Of a stretch of DNA of 64,000 bases, positions 10,081 to 22,128 are shown piece after piece. A model generated the notes under the pieces. It made no database searches, was not told where the DNA came from, and saw nothing but the letters and a program-made list of their open reading frames with translations. Position 1 is the first letter of the stretch; every line of letters begins with the position of its first letter. Source of the stretch: Ligustrum vulgare (lineage: Eukaryota; Streptophyta; Magnoliopsida; Lamiales; Oleaceae); contig OY743190.1 of the NCBI GenBank assembly GCA_963555705.1, positions 14,545,501-14,609,500 on the forward strand. Reading direction: 5' to 3'. A program made the translations under genes and the position numbers.

Positions 10081-12680
10081 ATGAAAACAAAAAGAGAAGA
10101 GTGGGAGAACATTGTAGTTGAGGATGAGGGAGTCAAGAGGCAGAAGCTGATCGAGCAGTCTCTGCCTCAGCTTGCATTTGACAATCCACTCCTTCCGGTT
10201 GCTTCATAAGATGACGACGATGAAGATGATATTGATGACAGAACAGGTGGGGGCAAGGATAGGGTCGATAGTGGGAGAGTAGGGAAAAATGGACATGCAT
10301 ATGATGAGGAAGACAGTAATGATGATGAGGATCAAGGTGCAATGGGAGGCCAAGGACAGCATAATCGTATGGTGGAAGTAAGAAGGGACTGTCCGTATCT
10401 TGATACGGCTAATAGACAGGTGCTAAAATCACTATATCTCTTACCTGTACGAATCACTGTTCTCGTGTCAACTTCCATTACCAGCATTTTTCTTAATTAA
10501 TTTCCTTGGTGATTTATTTCACTTTCACGGATAAAACATGCTAATCAAGAGCTGTTGGATAATCAAGGGTTGTTCTTTTTTCTTCTTATTCATCTTTTTA
10601 ATTTGCTTTTCCACATCCGGTTATTTTTTTTATAGTTATTAGATTAAAACCGGGTCGCCCATGTGGGATGACCCGAACCGACCCGATCCATTAATGTTGT
10701 TATTGGAGGGAACCATTTGAATTTGATATGGGAAGTTATGGGAAGTTATCCAAGGCATGAATAACTTCCATCAACCTCCATATAACTCAATCTATCTATT
10801 ATCATGAAAATAAGTGAGTTTTTCGTATGTGAGCATATGGTTGAAAAGAAATAAGTGTAGTGGCTTGAATCTATGAAGATTTAACTCAAAAATTGGCACT
10901 TGGATTGTGGACAAGAAGTTCTATCCATCTGTGACTGAATTTCGTGATCAAAGAGCATACATTTCTGCAGTAAGAACAAACATCAAGAGGTAAGTAATCC
11001 AACCACGGTTTATATGATTTAAGATCGTGAAATTGATTTATATGCATGCAAGCAATTCCAACAATAGTAAAGCGTGTGTGTTGGGACAATATATTATAGA
11101 GTCTTGTGTGTATATAGGTGTTGCTGTTTGAGGAATCAAAAGTTAGGTGTCTGAGAATTTCATGGGTCCGGAATCGGACTATTCTCCAACCTTCTATTTA
11201 TTATATGCTCTTATCATTAATGAGTAGTTTTATAGGCTGAGGTGATTGACCGACCCGGAGATCCTTCCTTTCTTTTTAATCTTTGCAGGTCTTGTATTTT
11301 GACTTTGAGAAATTTTGTTCAGTGTCTCTTTCAAACTTGAACGTGTATGCATGTTTGGTTTGTGGGAAGTATTACCAAGGAAGGGGGCGGAAATCTCATG
11401 CGTACTCATAGTCTTGAAGCAGGGCACCATGTCTACATCAATCTTCGAACAGAGAAAGTTTACTGCCTTCCCGATGTATATGAAGTAATTGACCCATCAC
11501 TGGATGGTATTCGATATGTACTCAATCCAAGGCATGTTGCTGCATGATTTATTTAATTTTTTTACAGTTTGTAGTTGTTTTTTCTTGTTTCTGCGGCCCA
11601 TTCAGTCTTGTGAGATTGAAGAAGCGGATACTATCTTTTTGAGCTGCTTTACTAATGAAGTGAAATCACGCTAGTATCAAATTTTTCTCCAGGAATTTTG
11701 ATGCTGTTAATTTGTTATTTCCTTCGGCTTTATGCAATCTTTTCCTTTTATTTCTCTTTTTTTGCTTTGCTATGTCATGTCATACTAACTTGGTCTCATC
11801 ATACAAATTTTCACATATTTTTTAGGTTTAATAGGGAACAAGTTGATCAGCTTGATAAGAATCGACAATGGTTCAGGACACTTGATGGGTCAGATTATCT
11901 TCCTGGGATGGTATTTAGTTAACTTCTTTGTGCTTGTCATTTTAGTTCCTGTTAATGCTACGTCAGTTTTATATTTTTTTCCACATTAATTCTAGTTTTT
12001 TTGAATTGGAATAGGTGGGGCTAAATAATATCAAAGAGACCGACTTTGTTAACGTCACTATTCAATCTTTGATGCGAGTTACTCCCTTAAGAAACTTCTT
12101 TCTCATCCCTGAAAATTATCAACACAACAAATCCCCACTTGTTCATCGATTTGGAGAGCTCACACGAAAGATATGGCATGGAAGAAACTTTAAAGGACAG
12201 GTTTGGAATTGTATTCCCATGCAAGTTATATCTTTTTGTCAACTATCTTCTCTTGCTTATAACACTGCACAATTGCAGGTGAGCCCACATGAGTTTTTGC
12301 AGCCAGTTATGAAAGCTAGTAAAAAACGTTTTCGAATAGGTGCACAGTATGACCCTGTTGAATTCATGTCATGGCTTCTTAACACATTGCATAGAGATCT
12401 TAAAATTTCAAAAAGTGGACGCAGCATCATTCACCAGTGTTTTCAGGTCTTCTCTACCCTAAATTTCTATCTTCCTTATCAGCCCTTGTGCTATTTTTCC
12501 TTTTTCCTTGTATTCATGGTGCAAAAACTTCCTATAGGGAGAATTGGAGGTCGTGAAAGAGATCCATTGCAAAGCTATTGCAGAAAACAGAGAAAATAGA
12601 GATGGCCAGAGCAATGGAAATGAAGAAGATGGTGGACTTGAAGTGAATAAAGTTTTCATGGAGACAAGTAGAATGCCATT
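10081..12680 (+). pseudogene. USP39: USP39/SAD1-like tri-snRNP ubiquitin-protease homologue, 5' exons
   Basis: USP39/SAD1 is a catalytically inactive ubiquitin-protease-like protein of the U4/U6.U5 tri-snRNP in the nucleus. Exons with good splice sites: 1 (10081-10420, acidic Asp/Glu-rich start ending VEVRRDCPYLDTANRQ), 2 (11289-11531, zf-UBP domain with CLVCGKYYQG and AGHHVYINLRTEKVYCLPD), 3 (11826-11910), 4 (12015-12200, NVTIQSLMRVTPLRNFF), 5 (12279-12446, FMSWLLNTLHRDLK) and 6 (from 12538, ELEVVKEI to TSRMPF). Intron 2 has a GC donor (11532-11533). Lesions: TAA at 10207-10209 in the acidic stretch, a 2-base deletion near 11406, and a copia element inserted in exon 6 at 12680. Later exons reappear at 24659 and 27463. 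Confidence 0.9.
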
Positions 12681-13416
12681 TGTAGGCTTCAATGGAACCT
12701 GCAATGCAACAAATGCAATGATTAATTCAATTAAAACCAAGAAAAAATTACACTAAAATAAAAGAGGAAGAAACTAGGTTAGAGATTTGATTCCCCCCCC
12801 TTTTTGGTTTGGCTTAGAAAATCAATCCAACAACCACAAGTGCAACACCACGATTTGGAGATTTGTACAACCACGAAGGAAGTACGGGTAATCACAAACC
12901 GAAACCATTCACGCAGAAAGGCAGCCCACGAAGGTCACGAAAAAGGAAGCAGCCGTGTGTCACGAAGAAGCACAAGAAGAAAGGCTGACTACTTAAGCAG
13001 ATGAACACGAAGAAAAGCACCCAAGATTTCACACAGAAAGCACGCTGAATACAGGGCTGGGTTCGACCTCTTTTATAGATATGAAGCCAAAACAGAATGG
13101 AGGAGAATAAGGAGCGGGTGATGTATATCAACTAGGAGATAAAAATAAATAATAATAACCAACCGAGGATAAATAGATAATGATAGGCTTTGATCGGTTT
13201 TATCTCCTTTTTCCGACATTATCCCCAAAGTCGAGTATCGAGCACCAATCCCAATTGGGTTGACTCCCTCAAGATACCCGACCAAGTGGGCTACAAACAA
13301 TTGTGGTGTGGACTTAACTGATCTTCAATATTGGCTTATAAAAGCCTGAAGTTAAAACGGGCCTCGATTTTTCATCATCGCCAAAGGGGTTTAATTTGGT
13401 AACATATTACCTAACA
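12681..13416 (-). repeat. copia 3' LTR (736 bp)
   Basis: On the plus strand runs from tgtaggcttc to attacctaaca. About 645 bp are repeated with high identity at 17370-18013; the last 90 bp are present only here. Confidence 0.85.
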
Positions 13417-13499
13417 AACCTCCACCTTGTTACCAAACTAACCTGTAAGCTTAACAAGGAAAAACTTAACAAGAAAAAAAATTGTAGCACAAAAGAAAC

Positions 13500-15401
13500 T
13501 TACGTACCTGTACCAATATTTAGAAGACTAAGACAGCTTCTAAATTTTACCAAAGTAAGCACCTTAGTGCCCATATCTGCAGGGTTGTATTCTGAAAGAA
13601 CTTTCTCAAGTTTTACCAGTTCTTGAGAAACCATATCTCTAATAAAATGTAATCTGACATCAATATGTTTAGTACGTTCATGAAAGACAGGATTTTTACA
13701 CAGATGAATAGCAGATTGACTATCAAAATATACTGTCACATTTCCGTCAAGAACACATAGTTCATTTAATAGACCTTTAAACCACAAAGACTCTTTAAAG
13801 GCTTCAGTAGCAGCAATATATTCAGATTCAGTAGTGGATAATGCAACAACGTGCCGTAGCTGTGATTTCCAACTAACACATGAATTACACAAAGTAAACA
13901 CATAGGAAGAAGTTGATTTCCTATTATCTCTATCACCAGCATAATTAGCATCAGTAAATCCTTTCAATTTTAATCCTTCAGTGCTAAACTTATATACCAA
14001 TCCAACATTACAAGTTTCTTTCAAATATCTAAACAACCATTTTAAACCTTCCCAATGATTGGGACCAGGATTAGACATGTACCTGCTAAGTGTACTAACA
14101 ACAAAAGTTAAGTCAGGTCTAGTACACACCATTAAATACATCACAGATCCAATGGCATTAGAATATGAAATTTTCTTCATATATCCTTCTTCTTCTTCAT
14201 TAGCAGGTGATTGTTCCTTTGATAAGACAAAATGATTGGCTAAAGGCAAAGTAACAGGTTTACAATCAATCATGCCAAATTTTCTTAAAATTTTCATAAT
14301 ATATGGAGTCTGATGCAGAAATAGAATTGAATTTGACCTATCTCTTTCAATTTCCATGCCTAAGACTCTTTTAGCATTACCTAGGTCTTTCATGTCAAAT
14401 TCATTACCCAACGTGGTTTTTATTTCATTCAAGAATTTCAAGTTAGGGCCAACAAGCAACATATCATCAACATATAATAATAAGAACACACAGTTATTAT
14501 TAGCACTCCCCTGTTGATAATACAAGCAATGATCAAATTCACTCCTTTTAAAACCAATGGTTTGCACAAAAGAATCAAAACGTTTGTACCATTGTCTAGG
14601 AGATTGTTTTAAACCATAAAGAGAGCGTTTAAGAAAACACACATTATTAGGTTTTAGTTTATTTTCAAAACCTTTTGGTTGATCCATAAAAATCTCTTCA
14701 TCAAGTTCACCATACAAAAAAGCAGTATTAACATCAAGTTGTTCAAGTTCCCAATTAAAATGCTCAACTAATGCAAGCATAGTCCTAATAGTGGTATACT
14801 TAACAACAGGAGAAAATGTTTCATTATAGTCTACCCCTTCCTTTTGTGTGTAACCTTTAGCCACGAGTCTAGCCTTAAACCTTAAAGGATCTCCCAAAGT
14901 ATTTCCCTCCTTAACTCTAAAAACCCATTTGCACCCAACAATAGACTTGTTTTTAGGTCTTGGGACTAACTTCCATGTTTGATTTTTATCGAGGGAACTC
15001 ATCTCTTCATTCATCGCTTTCACCCAATTCTCAGCTTGTTTACTCTCTAAAGCTTCTTCAAAAGTATTTGGCTCCCTATCAACTAATTCTTGATAACTAG
15101 CATAAGCTAACTCAAAATCAGACTCTAACCTTTGAGGCACCCTATGTGTTCTCCTAACTCGGTCTCTAGCTAACTGATAATCAGATAAAGGGTTTTGTTC
15201 TACTTGATGTTCCTCTACAGCCTCATCACTCCCAACATTTTCATCCTGATTGTTTTCTACCTCTAGATTTTGACGCTCCACCTCAATTTGTGTAGTGGGG
15301 ATTTCAACACTTACAATCTCTAAATCCTCTTTGGATTCGCCACTAGTGTTTTCTTGCTGTTTTTCTCTCACAATGTCATTCTCTAACTTTAGACAGGGCA
15401 T
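13500..15401 (-). pseudogene. copia pol fragment: reverse transcriptase and RNase H
   Basis: 633 open codons. After an acidic linker (about residues 1-130) comes the copia RT domain: TWKLVPRPKNKSIVGCKWVF, FKARLVAKGYTQKEGVDYNE, LDVNTAFLYGELDEEIFM, SLYGLKQSPRQWYKRFD and the catalytic LLLYVDDMLLVG near residue 310. RNase H follows: GFTDANYAGDRDNRKSTSSY, ALSTTESEYIAATEA, VYFDSQSAIHLCKNPVFHER. Upstream on the minus strand the protease (WILDSGASFHVSSHKNWF, about 15600-15650) runs directly into the end of the integrase region (RTFGCAAFSHQNEGKL, KKCVFLGYPE), so the integrase core is deleted. The RT/RH part itself has no stop. Known role of the domains: copying element RNA into DNA in cytoplasmic particles. 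Confidence 0.92.
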
Positions 15402-15739
15402 CTCAGTTTCATTAAATGTAACATCGCGACTTATGATGATTTTAACTCCAGTTTGACTTCTATCCCAAAGCCTATATCCCTTAACTCATTCAGGATACCC
15501 TAAGAAAACACATTTCTTAGCTGTAGGTTCTAGTTTCCCCTCATTTTGATGAGAGAAAGCAGCACAGCCAAAAGTTCTTAACAAACCAATTCTTATGAGA
15601 TGAAACATGAAATGATGCACCAGAATCAAGTATCCATTCATGCAAGTGTGATTTCACAGTCATATTCACTTCAGTAGGTTTAGAATTCAATAACACATAG
15701 ACTTCACAAAGTTCATTGTCTAGTGAAGTAACAACATTT

Positions 15740-16530
15740 GCCTCATCACGTTTTTCTCTTTGCTTATTTTTCTCAATATAACAATCTTTAATAAAATGTC
15801 AAAGTTTACCACACCCATAGCATTTTCTACCTTTTGTTTTACCTTTTGACCTGGACCAACTTCTACCTTTCTTTTTACTACTAGATGCATGTCCACTTTG
15901 GTTATCATATGTCCTAGATTGAGACCTACCTCTCATCATATGGACCTCGCCACTTTGTCTTTCAATTTTCTTAGCCTTTAACTCCAATTCTTTACTCCTT
16001 AACGACTCGATGACAATTTCAGTAGTTAAAGTCTCTCTCCCGTATTTAATGGCACTTTTAACCTCTTTATAAATATCAGGAACAATATTTAACAAAATAA
16101 CAGCTTTATATTCTTCAGGAACTTTTTCACCACAATTAGTGATATCTTGCACAAGTTTATTGAAGACATCTAAACTGTCATCTAAGTCTTTGGAAGGATC
16201 AATTTTAAAACTGAAAAAACTTTCAAGCAGAAAAAGTTTAATAGGAGTAGACTTTAACACATAAAGTTCCTCCAATTTATCCCAAAGTTCTTTAGTGGAG
16301 TCTAATTTACCAACTTCTCGTAAAACAGCATCAGACAAATGTAAAATTATAGAAGTGTATGCCAAATCATCTAAGTCCTTTCTTTCTTCCTGAGTCAAAT
16401 CTAAAGAAAAAGTGTTATCAATAGCCTTTGAAACTTTTTGTTGAACAAGAATACCTTTCATCTTTTGTTGCCAGATTGAAAAATCCCCCTTACCGTTAAA
16501 GACCCCCATCTCAAAATGATGCGCAGACAT
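15740..16530 (-). pseudogene. copia gag (UBN2/Retrotran_gag type) with broken zinc knuckle
   Basis: Start placed at MSAHHFEMGVFNGKGDFSIW (16530), a usual start of this gag type, rather than the longer frame to 16587. Typical stretches: SIWQQKMKGILVQQKVSKAI, LWDKLEELYVLKS, LDVFNKLVQDITNCGEKVPE. The C-terminal basic/Ser-rich tail leads to CYGCGKL, then TGA, then HFIKDC: the CCHC knuckle is intact except that Gly of the usual 'GH' is a stop codon (about 15796-15798). Gag would form the particle shell and bind RNA. Confidence 0.85.
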
Positions 16531-17369
16531 TTTACCAAAAAATGCACAGAACACAAATTCAAGAATGTAAAAGACCAATGGACACACAGATTACACAAAG
16601 TAATCAAGAACAATATTCCTATGGTTTTACAAATATAAGCTATTCTAGAACCGCAGGATTCCGTGAGAATCAAGTTCTCAGGTCAAGGGAAGAAACTAGA
16701 ATAGGAGTCTGGGACAAGGTCTAGGTAAATAAGAGATAACTATAAGCAACGGATTTCAACAATCAAAGAATATGACAATAATTTCACACAGAAATTTAAA
16801 GAACTCAGATAATGCACGTAGTCCTAGGTTCTAAGCAATGGCTACCAAGCAATGGAAGCCCCCAATCCTATTGACCACCCCACACGATTGTCTGCTAGTG
16901 CGGAAAAATTAAATTAGTTCCAGCCAATTTACCAGAGCGGACTGTTTGTGTCCGTATATCGAGAGATGCGAGTCCCTAGAATTATTTTTTCAAACCCTAG
17001 GGTTCTGGAAGCATTTAATCCCTAATTCGACTTTAACACCACCAAGATAGTTCTGGCCAAATTTAACTGCTGAAACAAAAAAACACAAAACTAACAGCAC
17101 ACAGTTGTTAGAAATAATAAAATAAAGATTCTGGAAAAAAAAAAAAAAATTCGTCGGAATCACGCGCCGCCGCCGGAAGATCACGGGCCACACACCCGGA
17201 ACCGCCTCGACCTGCTGAGTAAGGAGGTGGTCTTCGTTTCACAATCCGGTCACTGGTTTGGCCGGAATTGGACAAAACCAGTTCGAAGTTCTCGAACTTC
17301 CGCCGCTGTTCTTCGAAAATTCAGATTTTCTGGACCAAGAAATTCTTCACCAACAGCTCTGATACCATT

Positions 17370-18013
17370 TGTAGGCTTCAATGGAACCTGAAATGCAACA
17401 AATGCAATGATTAATTCAATTAAAACCAAGAAAAAATTACACTAAAATAAAAGAGGAAGAAACTAGGTTAGAGATTTGATTTTTCCCCCTTTTTGGTTTG
17501 GCTCAGAAAATCAATCCGACAACCACAAGTGCAACACCACGATTTGGAGATTTGTACAACCACGAACGGAGTACGGGTAATCACAAACCGAAACCGTTCA
17601 TGCAGAAAGGCAGCCCACGAAGGTCACGAAAAAGAAAGCAGCCGTGTGTCCCTAAGAAGCACAGGAAGAAAGGCTGACTACTTAAGTAGATGAACACGAA
17701 GAAAAGCACCCAAGATTTCACACAGAAAGCACGCTGAATACAGGGCTGGGTTCGACCTCTTTTATAGATATGAAGCCAAAACAGAATGAAGGAGAATAAG
17801 GAGCGGGTGATGTATATCAACTAGGAGATAAAAATAAATAATAATAACCAACCGAGGATAAATAGATAATGATAGGCTTTGATCGATTTTATCTCCTTTT
17901 TCCGACATTATCCCCAAAGTCGAGTATCGAGCACCAATCCCAATTGTGTTGACTCCCTCAAGATACCCGACCAAGTGGGCTACAAACAATTGTGGTGTGG
18001 ACTTAACTGATCT
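17370..18013 (-). repeat. copia 5' LTR, outer end missing
   Basis: High identity to 12681-13325. Ends at gatctc where the other copy continues with caatattggcttataaaagcc. The adjacent sequence is not USP39-like. Confidence 0.85.
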
Positions 18014-18740
18014 CAACGCATTGAATAATCAAACAAGCTCCTTAGTCGAAAGCCAGTAGATTGTGCAAAATGCAAATCTCTATTGCAAATCTGTGATGTT
18101 ATTAAAGTTGAAGGGAATTAAATTACAAAAAACTAAATTCAAGCTAAATAAAATCTAAAAACGAAAATTATGAAAATTAGAAGGCGGAGAGCTGGACGTG
18201 GCTCACACAGGCTGCAGGCAAAGCCAAAGGGCTGGTCTGGAGACTAGAGTGGAGTGGAACTCGTGGGCTGCCATTGACTGTCGTCGATGACGATGATTTG
18301 AGTTTCGAGGATTCCAAAGGGAGAGTTGCCAAGGGTAAGCAGGAGCATCTAGACGCCAGGAGCATTAGGGTTGCGTAACTTGTGTTTTTGGAGGTTTTTT
18401 TAGGGAGAGAGTTTTGGATGCCTACTACTGTGTTGGGGAAGGGGGAAATGAAAGAAAATTGGGTTTGATTTTGGGCTAATGAATTTCTTGCATTTATTGG
18501 GTTAAAGGGTTGCTGGTTCAGTGGGTTGGTTGAATATATATGGCCGAGCTAAGTTAGATTTTGGGTGAGCTATATATATAGGGGTAATTAGTCCCATTAA
18601 TACCTTTTGTTATCTAATTTCTAAAATCAGGTAAATATAAATAATTTTATTAAATCAGGTAAATATAAACTAACCCTAATCAATTATATTCCCCCTTTTC
18701 TTCATCTCCCCTATTTCTCTGAGCCTCCTCTAAAGGAGCT
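18014..18740. other. No gene recognised; TE-like filler after the copia element
   Basis: Contains a GC-richer stretch (18180-18360) and AT-rich repeats (aatcaggtaaatataaa twice near 18627-18670). It may be a degraded LTR, but no pair or target duplication was found. Confidence 0.3.
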
Positions 18741-18754
18741 AACAACGAGGGAGA

Positions 18755-19140
18755 CAACTGGGCACAAACAATGTAAAGGAGTGGGCTCTGCTTTCGAGTC
18801 CCACACCAACCACCACAAGGGATCCACACCCTTCCTCTCCCTCGACTTTAACGAGCGCAATGGGTACCTGAAGGGTGTTGTGACAGACAATCTACGACCC
18901 TGAACGCGAAGTCCCAATGACCCATGTTACCTTCAGCCACTTGTTTCTGTACAATCACCAAAAGGAGCTCTTCGTTGTCAATGAGGGAATTTACACATGT
19001 TAGTTTCTCTACTGTGGCAAGAAGGCCAACCTTGTCGTTGGAAATGTTTTGCCCCTTAGATCCATCCATGAAAGTGTTGTTGCTTGCAATGTTATCGTGA
19101 TGTTTTGTCCAACGGAGCCTCTGCGATTGTGGTGCAATTT
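18755..19140 (+). pseudogene. RPL8: Ribosomal protein L8 (uL2, cytosolic) processed pseudogene, 5' half
   Basis: In changing frames the plus strand gives [71 protein letters not shown], stop, then [20 protein letters not shown] and VVACNV. This is the N-terminal half of eukaryotic uL2/RPL8, a 60S subunit protein near the peptidyl-transferase centre. It has a frame change near 18890, a TAG at about 18997 and an extra segment near 18770, with no introns, so it fits a retro-pseudogene. Similarity fades after about 19140. Confidence 0.85.
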
Positions 19141-19816
19141 TTGTGGTGTGTGCGGTGGTAGGTTGAGATGGGGTTGCTGGGACAAATGTTGTATTTGTGC
19201 TGGTGGCGGTGTTGGTGCTGCAATGCTGATGGTGGTTATGTTAAATCACTGACTTTCCACGCAAGGATTATATTGTATGTTTTTCATCTTTTTCCTTAAC
19301 TTTCTAATATTGATGAGCATCAATAGCAAAGAGATTGCCTCGTCTGCAGCCAGCACCAGACCCATCAGGCATGATTCTTGTGGATAATCAAAGACCAGCA
19401 GAGAGGGTAGCCACTGCTTCTTGTTGCTCTTAAAGTTGATGTATGGTTCTCATTGTAGATGGATTTATTAAAGTAAAATCATAACAAATTTTAGTGGCTC
19501 TACTTTCTGTACATCTTTTGGAATGTAAAGAAAAACTCTCAGAATTTCTTCATTTTTCAAATATAAGTATTTGGCTTCGACCTGTCTGTCATGTGCAATG
19601 AAATTGGTACATGAATTTGTTTATTTATGTTTAAGCGTGGGATGTGAGAAAACCCAATCACTTTATTATTTGTAATATTCTTGAAGTTCAATGTCTACTA
19701 TTGGTATCTCAGCATTCTGATTTTTTCCCCTACGAAATTTATGCCAAGAAAAATGTTTTCAAGTTAATTGCAGCTATGGAAATCACCAACTTCTTGGCAA
19801 ACATAATTTTAGTGGA

Positions 19817-19842
19817 TTGGTGGTGGTGGTGGTGGTGGTAGG
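19817..19842 (+). repeat. (TGG)n trinucleotide repeat
   Basis: About eight TGG units; more irregular ggtggtgg stretches follow to 19945. Confidence 0.85.
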
Positions 19843-19949
19843 ATGGACAGTAGGATCCAAGGGTGATGGTAGTAGTGCCGCATTGTCGTGGTCAAGGTGG
19901 TTGTCAGTGCCCGACGGCGAAGAGGGCAATGGACGGTGGTGGTGACTAA

Positions 19950-20915
19950 AATTACATTTGTAACTAATTACAATTAAAATTACAAAATTGAACTAAAGAT
20001 AGAAGAATAGCAGTAAAGGATACTTAGAACACCCTGATTAAACAAGAAAATTGAAATCTTAGAACCCGCTACAGTTGTAATCAATTACAAAATTGAACTA
20101 AAGTTACAATTGTAATCAATTACAAACTGCATTGTAATTAATTACAAGATTAATCTGCAATTGTAATCAATTCAATTAATTTTAAAAGAAAAATAAATTT
20201 TTAAGTGAATTGTCATATACATTTAAGTTACAAATTGTAATTAATTACAAATTCATTAGTTACTGTTGTAATTAATTAAAAAATTGAAATAAAGTTACAA
20301 TTGCAATTAATTACAAAATTGAAATAAAGTTACAATTGTAATTAATTATAAACTATTAACAAAATGTAATTAAGTTATAATTGCAGTTGTAATTAAGGTG
20401 AATGTAACTAATTAAATTTTGTAAATAATTCAATTAATTTCAATAAAAAAATCTATCATGTTTTACAATTTTATTAGTTACAACTGTAATTAATCGAAAC
20501 ATTAAAAGAAAATTACAATTGTAATTAATTACAAAATCTGATTAATTGCAGTTGTAGTTAAAATTACAATTGTAACTAATTACAAATTTGAAATAAAGTT
20601 ACAATTGTATTTTCGATCGTGGTTATTGATGATAGTTGGTGGTGATTGTTTTAGGTGGTGGTGGTGATTACAATTGTATTTAATAGCAAAATTAAAATAA
20701 AATTACAATTATAATTAATTCTAAATTGTAACTAATAACCAAATATAATTAAGTTGTAATTAAGGTGAATGTAACTAAATCAATTATTTTTAATAAGAAA
20801 ATATGTCATGTTTTATGAATTGCAACTTAATTGTAATTAATTAGTTAGTTACACTTGTAATTGATCACAAAATTGAAATTAAGTTACAATTGTAATTAAT
20901 TACAAACAGTCAATA
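19950..20915. repeat. AT-rich repeat field built on palindromic TTACAATTGTAATTAATTACAA
   Basis: The words acaattgtaa and ttgtaattaattacaa recur more than fifteen times, often in units 'aaattgaaataaagttacaa' with period roughly 36-44 bp. Both cores are self-complementary, so long alternative hairpins are possible. No ORF of interest. Confidence 0.8.
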
Positions 20916-22128
20916 TGATTTGCCTGATTACCTGATTTTGGTAATATGTTTTACATTCTTAAAATAACTTTCAAAATGTCTCATATTAAAAAATAAGCTC
21001 CTTCAAGTTATATATATATATGGGCATTTACAGTACTGGGCTGTAGCACAGTACATGCCTCTCTTAAATCCGCCCATGCCCATAATTGACGTGATTCTTC
21101 TACTTCTCATAATATAACATTCTCCCAATGCATGTTATGCAGGAAGATAACAATTTGACAACAAATAATAGAAAAAAGGAACAAGCAATCCAAGAAGAAG
21201 AAATTAGGGCAATAAGAAAATTAATTATTCATATATATAAGATTACCTATTACAATGAATAAGTCTTCTTTATGTAGAGCAACTAAGTTAGAATCAAATG
21301 AACAAATAAGTTACAACTTTATGAAAATATTAAAACTAATTTAATCTTATCTTATCTAAACAAACATATTTTGAATAAAGCTCTATTTTAAAATCGTACA
21401 TAAATTCTATATCTCTATCTCCATCAGCATGGCTTTTCCGTGTTACGAGACTGCCTCAGTATCTTATCCTGCACGTGCGTAGGTTTACTAAGAATAATTT
21501 CGTCGTGAAGAAAAATCCTACTCTTGGTGGACATCTATTTTTACGCTGAACCTTTGTTTGATAAAAGTTATTTTGTTTATAAACAAGGAATTTGCTGTTT
21601 TCGAGGTAAAATATGTTGTTGAAAAATGGTTTGAAAAAATGTGCGTGATTTGGAGAATGTGTTGTGTATAAACAAATTTATAAACAAGTTTCCAAACACA
21701 CTATAAATTGTACTAAAGTCACCTTCGTAGTGAATGAGTCTTACTAGCAGGGTTGTAATTGTCTCGGGAGCCTCTGTAACTTCTATCAAATGATCCACAT
21801 AACAGATCTCTTGTGTTTACATAAAAAGTACGTCTTGTCTTAAAAATATGATCTACAGCTTGTTTTGTATACTAGACATGCCTAGAAGCACTTGACACTT
21901 GTCAATGGTGTATATATATAACCACTTTTAAGTGCTTATAATATAAAGTTACTTGCTAACTCTAGAAAAGTGCATGTTAGATCTTAGTACCCTGTCTATG
22001 CACAGTTTTCTGGTGTCCTGGTGGTAGCCTTTGTTATTCAGGATATACATTATATTCTTCACAAGAAAATTGCTAAACACACAAAATAGTTGGTACAATG
22101 AATAATACACCATTCACATGGAAGGGGC
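20916..22128. other. No gene; AT-rich sequence with a possible small DNA-element relic at 21545-21700
   Basis: The phrase tttgataaaagttattttgtttataaacaag (21556 on) resembles stretches near 29465, 29945 and 38215 (gtttggtaaaagtttgttta, gtttgataaacggttcataa), suggesting an old dispersed non-autonomous element. Ends not resolved. The 73-aa minus ORF at 21577-21798 is not convincing. Confidence 0.35.

Larger units (their letters stand above)
12681..18013 (-). mobile_element. Ty1-copia (Tork/Tnt1-like) retrotransposon, integrase deleted, 5' LTR truncated
   Basis: Minus-oriented. The 3' LTR is 12681-13416, preceded (on the minus strand) by the purine tract AAGGTGGAGG. The 5' LTR starts at 17370; next to it the complement of TGGTATCAGAGC (17356-17367) is an initiator-tRNA-Met primer site. 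The 5' LTR lacks about 90 bp of its outer end (stops near 18013), and no target duplication of ccatt (12676-12680) is found there, so a deletion removed the outer end together with host exons. Gag and pol lie between. It is inserted in exon 6 of the USP39-like gene. Confidence 0.9.

Noticed and set aside
12892..13300. ORFs of 66-84 aa duplicated at 12804-13300 and 17493-18016
   Set aside because: Duplicated because they lie in the two copia LTRs; not genes.
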